A stretch of 64,000 nt of DNA from Halostella pelagica (lineage in GTDB: Archaea > Halobacteriota > Halobacteria > Halobacteriales > Natronoarchaeaceae): contig CP040678.1 in assembly GCA_005954745.1 (NCBI GenBank), positions 1,488,001 through 1,552,000 on the forward strand, in the 5' to 3' direction. The notes beneath the pieces were generated by a model. It had not been told where the DNA came from. It made no database searches and saw nothing but the letters and a program-made list of their open reading frames with translations. The position numbers and the translations under genes are program-made. Positions within the stretch are counted from its first letter, which is position 1. Each line of letters opens with the position of its first letter. Shown here piece after piece: positions 16,562 through 25,593 of the stretch.

Positions 16562-16727
16562 ATCCGGATTCACAGCCTTCGAACTTTTATTGGCGCTACT
16601 TCGATAGCGACGGGTGTCACCGTCACATCGACTTTGTGTGTCGCAGTTGAGATCGATGCCCGATACGCGGAGCCGAGAGCACAGTGAACCGAGAGTTCAT
16701 ACGTGAAGCCGCGGCCAGCCAGTAGCG

Positions 16728-17969
16728 ATGGAAGAGTTCGGGATCAGGGTATTCACAGCGCCTGAGCGAACCGTGGCCGTGCTCGCGTTCGTTCTCGGCG
16801 GCGTCGCGCTCGGCACCGTAAGCGGACTGACGCCGGGGCTGCACGCGAACAACTTCGCGCTCGTGCTGGCAGCGGCCGCCAGCGAGATCCCGGGGCCGCC
16901 GCTCCTGTTAGGCGTGGCGATGCTCGCCGCTGGCGTGGTTCACACGTTTCTCGACGCGGTTCCGGCGCTTGCGCTCGGCGTCCCCGACGCGGCGATGGCG
17001 GCGACGGCACTTCCCGGTCATAGACTGGTCATCGCCGGTCGGGGGCGTGAAGCAGTCAGGCTCTCGGCGCTTGGGAGCGGTCTGGCCGTCGCCGTAGCGC
17101 TTCCGATGGCAATTCCCGTGACTGAGGCCATGACGGCGGTCTATCCGACGCTTCGTGCGCACATGCCGCTCGTACTCGGTGCTGTCGTCGTCCTGTTGGT
17201 CGCCACCGAACGAACAGCACGCGGGGCCGCGGTCGGACTCGCATCGTTCGCAGCGGCCGCGGCACTCGGCTGGGCTACACTCGACCTCTCTCCTGCGGCC
17301 CCGCTCGCGGCCGGCGGCATGCTGACCCCGCTGTTCGCCGGCCTGTTCGGCGCGCCCGTGTTGATCGATGCGCTCGGCGGCGCGGGGGTGCCGGAACAGG
17401 CGGACGCAGCAGTGACATCGACCCGACGGGCCGTCTTCGCCATGGCCGCTGCGGGAGCGCTCGCTGGGGCGGTCGTCGGCTACCTTCCCGGTATCTCCAG
17501 CGCAATCGCGGCAGTGGCCGTGCTGACGCTGACGCCCGGTTCGGCCGGCGACAGGGGGTACGTCGTGGCAACGAGCGGGGTGAACACGGCGAACACCCTG
17601 TTTGCTCTCTTCGCCCTCGTCGCGATCCGCCAGCCGCGAACCGGCGTTCTTGTGGCGTTCGACGAGGTCGCCGCCCCGCTAAACCTCCCGCTACTGGTCG
17701 GCACCGCGATACTCGCGAGCGCCGCGGGATTCTGTCTGGTGCTCACAGTGGGGGACCGCTACCTCCGGGTTGTCGGGCGAACCGATTACCGTCGCCTCTC
17801 TATGGGGATACTGACCCTACTCGTCGGCCTCTCTTGGCTGTTCGCTGGTTTCACTGGCGTCGCCGTCTTCGTCGTCAGCGCGGCACTCGGTCTGGTACCA
17901 GTTCGGCTCGGTGCGCGCCGAGTCCATCTGATGGGCGTGCTCATCGGCCCGCTGGCGCTCGGCGTGTAA
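16728..17969 (+). CDS. TctA-like (DUF112/COG1784) membrane protein
   Basis: A 413-residue protein with about ten membrane helices. LGTVSGLTPGLHANNFALVLA near the N terminus and GAVVGYLPGISSAIAAVAVL in the middle are the two repeated G-x-x-P-G motifs of the TctA permease fold. Bacterial TctA works with TctB and a binding protein to import tricarboxylates, but neither partner is here, as is usual for the archaeal COG1784 group. Substrate is unknown. Confidence 0.88.
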   Translation: MEEFGIRVFTAPERTVAVLAFVLGGVALGTVSGLTPGLHANNFALVLAAAASEIPGPPLLLGVAMLAAGVVHTFLDAVPALALGVPDAAMAATALPGHRLVIAGRGREAVRLSALGSGLAVAVALPMAIPVTEAMTAVYPTLRAHMPLVLGAVVVLLVATERTARGAAVGLASFAAAAALGWATLDLSPAAPLAAGGMLTPLFAGLFGAPVLIDALGGAGVPEQADAAVTSTRRAVFAMAAAGALAGAVVGYLPGISSAIAAVAVLTLTPGSAGDRGYVVATSGVNTANTLFALFALVAIRQPRTGVLVAFDEVAAPLNLPLLVGTAILASAAGFCLVLTVGDRYLRVVGRTDYRRLSMGILTLLVGLSWLFAGFTGVAVFVVSAALGLVPVRLGARRVHLMGVLIGPLALGV

Positions 17970-18013
17970 CAGGACTACCTTGTCACCGACTAGCGGTTAG
18001 GATTAGTCGCGGC

Positions 18014-18292
18014 GTGGTGATCAAACGCATCCCGGATATCGAGATCCCTGAGTTCGATTACGAGGAAGACGACGGAGCCATGAACGTCACGTACACCGCG
18101 GAGAACACGTCCGACACCGAGCTATCAGATACGATTAGCGTCCGAGTATAGGCGGGCAACGACAACTATCAGCGCCAGAGTGACGTGGGGATACAGCCGG
18201 GAGAGACCGTCGAGAAGGCGGAATCGTTCGATGTCTCCGTGGAGGAGTTCCCTGGTGACGGCAGTATCGGCTTCGATCGGGGCGACACGTAA
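18014..18292 (+). pseudogene. Broken Ig-like/extracellular domain gene with in-frame stop
   Basis: A coherent protein reads from GTG at 18014 to a TAA at 18290, but a TAG at 18149-18151 splits it. Before the stop: [20 protein letters not shown]. After it: [20 protein letters not shown]. Together these read like one CARDB-type beta-sandwich with N-T-S-D and PGET features. No signal peptide or anchor remains, so the 5' end is also lost. It is a decaying fragment of a secreted protein gene. Confidence 0.6.
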
Positions 18293-18353
18293 CGCCGCTG
18301 TCCCCGCCGAGGAAAAAACAACGGTTAAAAGTGGGCAGACGGTACTGAGGTGT

Positions 18354-18533
18354 ATGAGCGAATCGGATCAGAAACGAGCGCAGAAGTGTGTCTCCTGCGG
18401 GATCAACATCTCCGGGACGACCGCAGCCGCGTTCAAGTGCCCCGACTGCGGGTACCAGATTTACCGCTGCTCCAAGTGTCGCAAGCAGAGCAACCTTTAC
18501 GAGTGCCCCGACTGTGGGTTCACGGGTCCGTAA
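18354..18533 (+). CDS. Small double zinc-ribbon protein (HVO_2753 type)
   Basis: A 59-residue protein with four C-x2-C pairs: CVSCGI, CPDCGY, CSKCRK and CPDCGF. Two zinc sites are expected. Its place directly before EF-1 beta (two bases apart) is widely kept in archaea, which suggests a link to translation. In Haloferax the homologue is reported to affect biofilm and swarming; that link is from the literature, not this sequence. GGTTAAAAG 25-33 bases before the ATG is a likely TATA box. Confidence 0.9.
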   Translation: MSESDQKRAQKCVSCGINISGTTAAAFKCPDCGYQIYRCSKCRKQSNLYECPDCGFTGP

Positions 18534-18535
18534 GT

Positions 18536-18802
18536 ATGGGTAAGGTAGCCGCCAAGATCAAAGTCATGCCGCAGAGCCCGGACGTCGACCTGGACGAGCT
18601 CCAGGAGCGTCTGGAAAACTCCCTTCCCGAGGGAGCCAAGATAAACGGGGTCGAACGCGACGAAGTCGCGTTCGGTCTGGTAGCGCTGTACCCGACCATC
18701 ATCGTCCCTGACGATGCGGGCGGAACCGAGGCCGTCGAAGAGGCGTTCAGCAACGTCGACGACGTCGAGAGCGTCGGCGTCGAGAACGTCGGTCGCATAT
18801 AA
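18536..18802 (+). CDS. aef1b: Elongation factor 1-beta
   Basis: An 88-residue archaeal EF-1 beta: [27 protein letters not shown] at the start, then [17 protein letters not shown] and [22 protein letters not shown]. It exchanges GDP for GTP on EF-1 alpha. Only the catalytic domain is present, as in all archaea. It is coupled to the zinc-ribbon gene upstream. Confidence 0.96.
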   Translation: MGKVAAKIKVMPQSPDVDLDELQERLENSLPEGAKINGVERDEVAFGLVALYPTIIVPDDAGGTEAVEEAFSNVDDVESVGVENVGRI

Positions 18803-19158
18803 GGAAATCCCTCGTTCGGGCCTTACGGGCTCTTCCCGCGGGACGACAGCCCACTCGAACGGTCAGGGACGGCGAAGCCGTCCACTATTCACTTCCCGCT
18901 TCACTGTCTACCGGAGCGGCTTCGCCGCTCCGAGCCATCACTCACTCCGCTCGTGAGGACACGCTCCGAGTACCTACCCGTCCCCGTGACTCACCCGCGC
19001 TTGCGAACCTGCGAGCGCGTGCTCGTTCGGCCAACCGACTAGCCGACGGTTTATCACCGAAACCGGGGCCAGACCCACCGTGACCTGACGAACCGGCGCG
19101 AGGGCGGACGAGGCGGGTGTACGGCGGACCCCTCGCGATATCGGTGGCCGTCTGTTCG
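18803..19158. other. Gene-free gap with two perfect hairpins
   Basis: No ORF with good composition is seen. Two hairpins stand out: GGACGGC/GCCGTCC (18867-18883, loop GAA) and CGGAGCGGC/GCCGCTCCG (18912-18932, loop TTC). They lie after EF-1 beta and before the convergent PLP enzyme. They may end transcripts or be intergenic repeats; no T-run follows. Confidence 0.45.
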
Positions 19159-20325
19159 CTATTCTAGAGCGGCGTCGATCGCCTGCTGCAGGTCCGCCTT
19201 CAGGTCGTCGACGTGTTCGATGCCGACGCTGGCGCGGATGAGGCCGTCGGTGAGCCCCGCGGCGATGCGTTCCTCACGGGGGATGGAGGCATGGGTCATC
19301 GTTGCGGGCTGTTCGATGAGGCTCTCGACGCCGCCGAGACTCTCAGCGAGGGTGAACACCTCGGTGTTCGAGACGAACTCCGCGGCTTCGTCGAGGCTGG
19401 CATGGAGTTCGAACGAGAGCATCCCACCGAAGTCGTCCATCTGTTCGGCGGCGATATCGTGTCCGGGATGAGATTCCAGGCCGGGGTAGTACACCGTGTC
19501 GACATCGGGGTGGTCGTCGAGCCACTGCGCGAGTTCTCGTGCGTTCTCACAGTGGCGGTCCATCCGAACGGGGAGCGTCTTGGTACCGCGGAGAACCAGG
19601 AAACACTCCTGCGGACCGGGCGTCGCCCCGACGCTGTTCTGGTAGAAGCCGAAGCGTTCGTCGAGTTCCTCGTCGTTCGTTATCAGCGCGCCGCCGACTA
19701 CGTCGGAGTGACCGCCGAGATACTTCGTGAGCGAGTGAGAGACGATGTCCGCGCCGAGGTCGAGCGGCCGCTGGAGATACGGCGTGGCGAACGTGTTGTC
19801 GATAGCACAGAGCGCGTCGCGGTCGTGGGCTATCTCGGCTGCGCCCTCGATGTCGACGATGGACATCAGCGGATTCGTCGGCGTTTCCAGCCACAGCAGT
19901 TCCGTGTCCTCGCGGAAGGCGTCCTCGATGGCGTCGAGGTCAGTCATGTCCACGTAGGAGAACTCGATATCGTACTGGGAGTACACCTGGTCGAAGATGC
20001 GCCTGGTCCCGCCGTAGATGTCCTCGCCGCTAACGACGTGATCGCCGGATTCGAGGAGGTTGAGAACGGTGTTGATCGAGCCCATCCCGGATGAGAAACA
20101 CCGGCCGTACTCCCCGTTTTCCAGGCTGGCGAGGTTCGCTTCGAGGTCAGTTCTGGTGGGATTGCCGGTGCGCGAGTACTCGTACCCGCGGTGGTCGCCC
20201 GGAGCGTCCTGCTCGTAGGTCGAGTTAGCGTGGATAGGAGTCATCAGTGCGCCCGTCTCTTCGTCGGGTTCCTGTCCGGCGTGGATCGAACGCGTCTCGA
20301 TTCGGTGGTCGTTGTCCTCGGCCAT
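19159..20325 (-). CDS. Cystathionine gamma-synthase/lyase family PLP enzyme
   Basis: A 388-residue Cys/Met-metabolism PLP enzyme. [18 protein letters not shown] starts it, [13 protein letters not shown] and [11 protein letters not shown] bind the cofactor phosphate, [18 protein letters not shown] holds the ring-binding Asp, and [17 protein letters not shown] contains the PLP lysine. It may make cystathionine or homocysteine, or degrade cystathionine; the family cannot be split by eye. The split methionine synthase 4 kb away fits a role in methionine synthesis. Confidence 0.93.
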   Translation of the reverse strand: MAEDNDHRIETRSIHAGQEPDEETGALMTPIHANSTYEQDAPGDHRGYEYSRTGNPTRTDLEANLASLENGEYGRCFSSGMGSINTVLNLLESGDHVVSGEDIYGGTRRIFDQVYSQYDIEFSYVDMTDLDAIEDAFREDTELLWLETPTNPLMSIVDIEGAAEIAHDRDALCAIDNTFATPYLQRPLDLGADIVSHSLTKYLGGHSDVVGGALITNDEELDERFGFYQNSVGATPGPQECFLVLRGTKTLPVRMDRHCENARELAQWLDDHPDVDTVYYPGLESHPGHDIAAEQMDDFGGMLSFELHASLDEAAEFVSNTEVFTLAESLGGVESLIEQPATMTHASIPREERIAAGLTDGLIRASVGIEHVDDLKADLQQAIDAALE

Positions 20326-20432
20326 AGGGTGTGTCTCGCCGCGACGGCGGATAGTATTATCTCTCTCGGGCGACCCTCTCGCGCGGACCGTGTGAGACTA
20401 TCCGAAACCCCGTCGTCGGACGGGAACGCACC

Positions 20433-20440
20433 TTTTATAA
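20433..20440 (+). promoter_or_regulatory. TATA box of the L21e operon
   Basis: TTTTATAA, 30-37 bases before the L21e ATG, which predicts a start near 20460-20465 with a very short leader. Confidence 0.5.
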
Positions 20441-20469
20441 CCGTCACCAGCCAAACAACGTCCACGACT

Positions 20470-20760
20470 ATGCCGAACTCCGACGGACCTCGCAAGAAAA
20501 CACGGAAGAAGCTCTCGAACAGTCCGCGCGAGCGCGGAACGTCTCCGCCGCAACGCGCGATCCAGGAATTCGAAACGGGCCAGAAGGTCCACCTGAAGAT
20601 CGACCCGAGCGTGACGGACGGTCGTTTCCATCCCCGGTTCGACGGGCTGACCGGCGAAGTCGCCGGCAAGCAGGGCGACTGCTTCAAGGTCGCAGTAAAC
20701 GACGGTGGCAAGGAGAAGACGCTGATCGTTGGCGCTCCGCACCTGACTGCCCAGCAGTAA
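20470..20760 (+). CDS. rpl21e: Ribosomal protein L21e
   Basis: A 96-residue protein of the archaeal/eukaryal L21e family. [24 protein letters not shown] is the basic N-terminal extension, then [17 protein letters not shown] and [19 protein letters not shown] form the SH3-like barrel. First gene of L21e-RpoF-DUF655-KsgA, an order widely kept in archaea. Four bases separate it from rpoF. Confidence 0.96.
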   Translation: MPNSDGPRKKTRKKLSNSPRERGTSPPQRAIQEFETGQKVHLKIDPSVTDGRFHPRFDGLTGEVAGKQGDCFKVAVNDGGKEKTLIVGAPHLTAQQ

Positions 20761-20764
20761 CACG

Positions 20765-21121
20765 ATGACGATATTCAAAGAGAAGTTAGACGAAGAACAC
20801 CTCACTATCTCCGAGGCGAAAGAATTGCTCTCGGAGGTTGAGGCGGACCACGCCGCCGACGAGGACCGCGAGATGCGGTACGAACTCGCTCGAGCCATCG
20901 AGCACGTCAACCGGTTCGCTCTCCTCACGCCGGAGGAATCGCGCGAACTGGTCGAGGAGCTGCTCGAACTGGAGAAAGTCGACGAGGCGACTGCCTACAA
21001 GGTCGCCGACCTCTTACCGCAAGACCGCGATGAACTCCGCGCCGTGTTCGCCCAGCAGCGGTACTCGCTCTCCGGCGACGAACTCGACGATATACTCAAC
21101 GTCGTTGCGAAGTACGTCTAA
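20765..21121 (+). CDS. rpoF: RNA polymerase subunit F (Rpb4)
   Basis: A 118-residue Rpb4 homologue of HRDC-like fold: MTIFKEKLDEEHLTISEAKELL, TRANSlation-neutral helices, and VADLLPQDRDELRAVFAQQRYSL. With RpoE it forms the stalk that guides nascent RNA and helps open promoters. Immediately downstream of L21e, as in other archaea. The acidic helix-rich composition is normal for haloarchaea. Confidence 0.95.
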   Translation: MTIFKEKLDEEHLTISEAKELLSEVEADHAADEDREMRYELARAIEHVNRFALLTPEESRELVEELLELEKVDEATAYKVADLLPQDRDELRAVFAQQRYSLSGDELDDILNVVAKYV

Positions 21122-21186
21122 CTCGGCTCGGGACTTTCTCGGCAGGCGACTGTTTAAGTGGCCAGTCGCCGTATCACCACGTCAGA

Positions 21187-21777
21187 ATGACCGACTCCGA
21201 CAGCGACGGGCCGGGGCTACGCCACGCGGTATTGCTCGATTACATGCCGCACGGCCGTGCCGACGACGATCGTCCGCAGTACCAGAAGTCACCGGTGGCC
21301 TACGCCGTCGGCGAGGTGGACTTTCTCCTGTACGAGATCGCGTTCGACGAGGACGCAGATGCCGGTATCGGCGATCGGATCGTAGTGGAACCACAGGACG
21401 AAAACGGGTCGATAAAACGCCTCCGCACCGTCGACTACGACGACCTTTCGGGCGGGGCCCAGTCCGAACTCGAATACGCGATCGAGGATATCGTTACGGA
21501 GAACGAACAGCGGTTCGTCGATTTCTACAACGAGGCGCAACCGATCACGCTTCGGTTGCACCAGCTAAACCTGCTTCCCGGAATCGGGAAGAAACTCCGG
21601 AACAACGTCCTCGACAAGCGAAAACGGGGGAAGTTCGAGAGCTTCGACGACCTGGAAGACCGGATCGCCGGGCTTCACGACCCGAAAGGAGTACTCGTCG
21701 AGCGAATTATCGAGGAGATCCGCGACGAGGACCTGAAATACCGCGCGTTCGTCGGCCGAGAAACGGGTGCAGAGTAG
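21187..21777 (+). CDS. DUF655 RNA-binding protein
   Basis: A 196-residue protein. The N-terminal part (HAVLLDYMPHGRADDDRP, then FLLYEIAFDEDADAGIGDRIVVEP) is an OB-like fold. LHQLNLLPGIGKKLRNNVLDKRKRGKFESFDDLEDRI is a helix-hairpin-helix, which points to nucleic-acid binding. The gene sits between rpoF and ksgA in most archaea, so a role in rRNA or tRNA processing is likely but unproven. GTTTAAGT near 21153 is a possible own TATA box. Confidence 0.88.
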   Translation: MTDSDSDGPGLRHAVLLDYMPHGRADDDRPQYQKSPVAYAVGEVDFLLYEIAFDEDADAGIGDRIVVEPQDENGSIKRLRTVDYDDLSGGAQSELEYAIEDIVTENEQRFVDFYNEAQPITLRLHQLNLLPGIGKKLRNNVLDKRKRGKFESFDDLEDRIAGLHDPKGVLVERIIEEIRDEDLKYRAFVGRETGAE

Positions 21778-21852
21778 CCGAGGAACGCGGCGTGCCGGCC
21801 CGCACAGGCCGGAGGGTTTTAAACCGTCCGTTGCCTACCGCCGGGTAATCGA

Positions 21853-22680
21853 ATGAGAGATCCGGACGGACTTCTTGCTCGGGCCGACGTACGTGGAAAC
21901 CCCGATCGGGACCAGCATTTCCTGATCGACGACCGCGTGCTGAATCGTCTCCCGTCGTACGTGCCCGAGGCGGACGCGGATTCGGGTCACATTCTGGAGA
22001 TCGGCGCGGGGACAGGCGCATTGACCGACCGTCTGCTGGCGACCGGAGACCGCGTGACTGCCGTCGAGCGGGACCCGGAACTCGTCGCGTTCCTGCGCGA
22101 TGAGTTCGACGAGGAGATCGAAGCCGGTCGGCTGACGGTGGTTGAGGGCGACGCGCTCGACGTTTCGCTGCCCGAGTTCACCGTCTCGGTTTCGAATCTC
22201 CCCTACGGCGCGTCCAGTCAGATCGCGTTCCGGTTGCTACCGCTGGGCAAACCGCTGGTACTGATGTTCCAGAAGGAATTCGCGGAACGGATGGCCGCGG
22301 AACCGGGCAGCGACGACTACGGCCGCCTCTCGGTGACCGCACAGCACTACGCCGACGTGGAAGTCGTCGAACCCGTTCCGAAGGAAGCGTTCTCGCCGCC
22401 GCCGTCGGTCGAGAGCGCGGTCGTGCGAACCAGACCGAGGGACCCGGAGTACGACGTCGACGACGAGGACTTTTTCCTCCGCTTCGTGAAGGCGGTGTTC
22501 ACCCAGCGGCGCAAGACGATGCGAAACGCCGTCAGGAACACGGCACACATCTCCGGACTCGATGACCCGGACGCTGTCGTCGACGCGGCGGACGAGGAAC
22601 TGATGAGCATGCGCGCGGGCAACGTAACGCCCGCTGAGTTCGCGGCGCTGGCGACGCTTGCTGACGACGTCGGGAGGTAA
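21853..22680 (+). CDS. ksgA: 16S rRNA dimethyladenosine transferase
   Basis: A 275-residue KsgA/Dim1 protein that dimethylates two adenines at the 3' end of 16S rRNA. DQHFLIDDRVLNRL precedes the SAM site LEIGAGTGALTDRLL; VVEGDALDVSLPEF and the catalytic NLPYGASSQIAF follow. The C-terminal PPSVESAVVRTRPR region binds rRNA. It also checks small-subunit assembly. Five bases precede the MscS gene. Confidence 0.96.
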   Translation: MRDPDGLLARADVRGNPDRDQHFLIDDRVLNRLPSYVPEADADSGHILEIGAGTGALTDRLLATGDRVTAVERDPELVAFLRDEFDEEIEAGRLTVVEGDALDVSLPEFTVSVSNLPYGASSQIAFRLLPLGKPLVLMFQKEFAERMAAEPGSDDYGRLSVTAQHYADVEVVEPVPKEAFSPPPSVESAVVRTRPRDPEYDVDDEDFFLRFVKAVFTQRRKTMRNAVRNTAHISGLDDPDAVVDAADEELMSMRAGNVTPAEFAALATLADDVGR

Positions 22681-22685
22681 CAGTG

Positions 22686-23843
22686 ATGGGTTCGCTCGCC
22701 GAGTCGGTCAACGAACTGGCGACCGTGTTCGAATCCGTCGAGGCGCGGATCACGGTCACCGTCCTCTGTCTGGTCGCCGTTTTCACCATCGCACGCCTGA
22801 TGCGGTCCGCCCAGACGAAACTGAGTCAGTACATCAAGCCGATATACGCGGACATACTGACGACGGTCGCGTTCGTCGTCGGATTCGTCGGTGCCGCCAT
22901 GGTGAGCGTCGGCGTCTGGGAACAGGCGCAGTTGGCGAGCGAGGCGATCGACCTGCTCAATCTCGGGAACGAGGCGATCCCGAACGTCGCGTTCACGCTC
23001 GTCGTGTTCGCCGGCACGCACGTGTTGATCCGGTTCACGAAGCGCATGCTGTCGGAACTGCAAGAGTCCAGCCACGCCGTCTCGGGACATCAGCGCGAGG
23101 TCACTCTGCGTCTGACGCAGGTCATCCTCTGGTCGCTCGCGATCATCGTCGCCCTCGGCGTGTGGGACTTCGACCTCTCCGGCCTGCTCGTCGGGGCCGG
23201 CTTCCTCGGCATCATCGTCGGTATGGCGGCCCGCCAGACGCTCGGTGCGATGCTCGCCGGATTCGTCCTCATGTTCGCCCGGCCGTTCGAGATCGGCGAC
23301 TGGGTGGAGATAGGGGAGGAGGAGGGGATAGTCACCGACATCACGATCGTAAACACTCGGATCCAGACGTTCGATGGCGAGTACGTGATGATCCCGAACG
23401 ACGTGGTCTCCGGTAACACGATAATCAATCGGACGCGGAAGGGACGGCTCCGGATCGAGGTCGAAGTCGGTGTGGACTACAGTTCCGACGTCGAACGAGC
23501 GGCGAAAGTGGCGAAGGCGTCGATGAGCAACGTAGACGACATTCTCACCGTCCCGACACCACAGGTCATCACGAAGCGATTCGACGATTCCGCAGTGGTT
23601 CTCGGCCTCCGGTTCTGGATCGACAAGCCGAGTTCGCGCCGCAGGTGGCGCGCCACGACGGCCGTCATCCAGGAGGTGAAGTCGGCGTTCGATGAGGAGG
23701 GGATCAAGATCCCGTTCCCGCAGCGCGAACTGATGGGTCGAGAGGAGACGGGAGGCTTTCAGTTCGGGGAAGCCAGCGAAGTCGCCGAAACCAGCGAGAC
23801 TGGCGGGATACCCCCGACTACCCCAGACGGTGGGGACGAATGA
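22686..23843 (+). CDS. mscS: Small-conductance mechanosensitive channel (MscS)
   Basis: A 385-residue MscS family protein. Four to five membrane helices precede the pore helix GLLVGAGFLGIIVGMAARQTLGAMLAGFVLMFARPFEIGDWVE, whose Gly/Ala ladder and RPFEIGDWV are diagnostic (shown here as the span about residues 168-210). The cytoplasmic beta domain follows (GIVTDITIVNTRIQTFDGEY). It opens under membrane tension to release solutes during osmotic downshock, which matters for a halophile. ATGA overlap with the HemK2 gene. Confidence 0.94.
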   Translation: MGSLAESVNELATVFESVEARITVTVLCLVAVFTIARLMRSAQTKLSQYIKPIYADILTTVAFVVGFVGAAMVSVGVWEQAQLASEAIDLLNLGNEAIPNVAFTLVVFAGTHVLIRFTKRMLSELQESSHAVSGHQREVTLRLTQVILWSLAIIVALGVWDFDLSGLLVGAGFLGIIVGMAARQTLGAMLAGFVLMFARPFEIGDWVEIGEEEGIVTDITIVNTRIQTFDGEYVMIPNDVVSGNTIINRTRKGRLRIEVEVGVDYSSDVERAAKVAKASMSNVDDILTVPTPQVITKRFDDSAVVLGLRFWIDKPSSRRRWRATTAVIQEVKSAFDEEGIKIPFPQRELMGREETGGFQFGEASEVAETSETGGIPPTTPDGGDE

Positions 23844-24460
23844 CTGATCTCGCCGACCGCCGCGGCATCGAGACCGAGGTGTACCAGCCCGCAGAGGACT
23901 CGCACCTGCTCGCGACGGCAGCGGTCGAAACCGTCGGCGACGGCGACCGCGTACTGGACGTCGGAACCGGATCGGGCTACGTCGCCGGCAGCGTCGCCGA
24001 GGAGACCGGAGCCGAGGTTGTCGCGTCAGATCTGAACCCCCACGCCTGTCAACAGGCGCGAGAGCGAGCGGCGGCGGCCGGCGTCGATATCTCGGTCGTG
24101 CGAGGCGATCTCGTCGGGCCGTTTCGCGACGGCGCGTTCGACGCCATCCTGTTCAATCCGCCCTACCTGCCGGCCTCCGAGGAGGCTGAACGGGACGACT
24201 GGATGGAGGTGGCGCTGTCGGGTGGCGAATCCGGGCGCGCGGTCGTGGACCCGTTTCTCGACGCCGTCGGGCGCGTCCTCGCGCCGGGCGGCGTCGTCTG
24301 TCTGCTGGTCAGCACGCTCACGGGCTTCGACGAGGTGATCGCGCGGGCCGACGATCAGGGGTTCTCGGCCGAGACCGTCGTCGAGGAGTCGTACCCGTTC
24401 GAGACGCTGTCGGTCCTCGCGCTCCGGCGGGAGAGCGAAAGCGAGACCACCACCGTGTGA
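23840..24460 (+). CDS. HemK2-type protein methyltransferase
   Basis: A 206-residue class I SAM methyltransferase. YQPAEDSHLLATAA, LDVGTGSGYVAGSVAEE (SAM loop) and LFNPPYLPASEEAE with the NPPY catalytic motif are typical of HemK2/Mtq2, which methylates the GGQ glutamine of aRF1. Archaeal HemK2 works with a Trm112-like partner, not found here. Last gene of the operon; the start overlaps mscS by ATGA. Confidence 0.9.
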   Translation: MTDLADRRGIETEVYQPAEDSHLLATAAVETVGDGDRVLDVGTGSGYVAGSVAEETGAEVVASDLNPHACQQARERAAAAGVDISVVRGDLVGPFRDGAFDAILFNPPYLPASEEAERDDWMEVALSGGESGRAVVDPFLDAVGRVLAPGGVVCLLVSTLTGFDEVIARADDQGFSAETVVEESYPFETLSVLALRRESESETTTV

Positions 24461-24498
24461 ACCGCCACCATAACTAGGACGCATTTACTTGAATGGGA

Positions 24499-24507
24499 AA
24501 TATTAAA
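24499..24507 (+). promoter_or_regulatory. TATA box for the split metE operon
   Basis: AATATTAAA in an unusually AT-rich patch, 29-37 bases before the ATG at 24536. Fits a near-leaderless transcript. Confidence 0.5.
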
Positions 24508-24535
24508 CAGCGTCATTTCGTATGCACGTGTACCA

Positions 24536-25531
24536 ATGACGGAACTCGTAGCCACGTCCCCGGGGCTGTTCCCGCTCCCGGATTGGGCGAAAGACAGGCT
24601 CTCCGACCTGAAAGGCCACCAAAAACACGACCTCATCAGCGGCGACGAGGGCGGTGAGATCGCCGAGACGTACGAACGCGCACGCACGGAGGTCGTCGAC
24701 CTCCAGAACGAGATCGGCCTCGACCTCGTGAGCGAGGGGCAACTTCGCTGGGACGACATGCTCGCGCACCCGCTCGCGGTCCACGACAGCGTGGAGACCC
24801 GCGGTATCGTCCGCTACTACGACAACAATAACTTCTACCGCGACCCGGTCGTCACCGACGACCTGACGTTCGACGGCGACATCGCCGCGGAGCTCGACGC
24901 GGCCGCCGAGGAGACCGACTCGCTGCAGGCCGTGCTTCCGGGACCGTACTCGCTGGCTGACCTCGCGACGGACGAACACTACGGCGATGAAGCGGAGTTC
25001 CTCGACGCAGTCACCGACTTCCTCGTGGGTGAGGCCGAGGCGTTTCCGGACGTCGAGACGCTGTTCCTGCTGGAGCCGTCGCTCGTCGAAAACCCGCCCA
25101 AGGACGGGGTCGACGAGCACGCCAGCGAGGCCATCGACGCCGTCGCCAACGCCGTCGACGCGGACGTCGTCGCACACCCCTACTGGGGCGCGCTGGACGA
25201 GAAGGTGTACGCGCACCTCCTCGACGCCGACGTGGACGCCGTCGGCTTCGATTTCGTGGCGAACCAGGACGAGAACCTCTACAACATCAACGAGTACGGC
25301 GCGACCGACGACGTGGCGCTCGGCCTCGTCAACGGCCAGAACACGCTGATGGAGGACGCCGACGCCGTCCGCGAACGCGTCGAGTGGGTGCAAGAGCAGA
25401 CCCCTGCCGCGGATTTCGAGAAAGCGTACCTGACGGCGAACACCGAGCTGTTCTATCTGCCGTACTCCGAGTTCGAGCAGAAACTGCGAGCGCTCGCCGA
25501 AGCCGCTTCCGCCCAGGAGGTGAAAGCATGA
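24536..25531 (+). CDS. Methionine synthase, N-terminal-like half (MetE-like, no zinc ligands)
   Basis: A 331-residue TIM-barrel protein of the cobalamin-independent methionine synthase fold. It opens with TSPGLFPLPDWAKDRLSDLKGHQK. The zinc positions are lost: the H-x-C site reads AHPYWG and the last-cysteine region reads ELFYLPYSEFEQKL. This matches the non-catalytic N-terminal barrel of bacterial MetE, split off as a separate protein. It is followed at once by a 21-codon ORF and the zinc-carrying half, so the two probably form one enzyme. Confidence 0.88.
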   Translation: MTELVATSPGLFPLPDWAKDRLSDLKGHQKHDLISGDEGGEIAETYERARTEVVDLQNEIGLDLVSEGQLRWDDMLAHPLAVHDSVETRGIVRYYDNNNFYRDPVVTDDLTFDGDIAAELDAAAEETDSLQAVLPGPYSLADLATDEHYGDEAEFLDAVTDFLVGEAEAFPDVETLFLLEPSLVENPPKDGVDEHASEAIDAVANAVDADVVAHPYWGALDEKVYAHLLDADVDAVGFDFVANQDENLYNINEYGATDDVALGLVNGQNTLMEDADAVRERVEWVQEQTPAADFEKAYLTANTELFYLPYSEFEQKLRALAEAASAQEVKA

Positions 25532-25593
25532 CTTCCGAAGCACCGATGGCGCTTCGACGTCATGCTCACACATCAGAGAGGTGTTTCGCATGA
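25528..25593 (+). CDS. 21-codon bridge ORF between the MetE halves
   Basis: MTSEAPMALRRHAHTSERCFA. Its ATG overlaps the stop of the first MetE half (ATGA at 25528-25531) and its TGA overlaps the ATG of the second half (ATGA at 25590-25593). A perfect AGGAGGTGA stands just before it (25515-25523). It may only relay ribosomes, or the His/Arg/Cys-rich peptide may act. Peptide function is unknown. Confidence 0.45.
   Translation: MTSEAPMALRRHAHTSERCFA

Noticed and set aside
18149-18151. TAG readthrough as pyrrolysine
   Set aside because: Haloarchaea are not known to have the pyrrolysine system, and the gene also lacks its 5' end; decay explains it better.
18867-18932. Two hairpins as intrinsic terminators
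   Set aside because: No T-run follows either; archaeal terminators need T-tracts more than stems. Kept only as hairpins.
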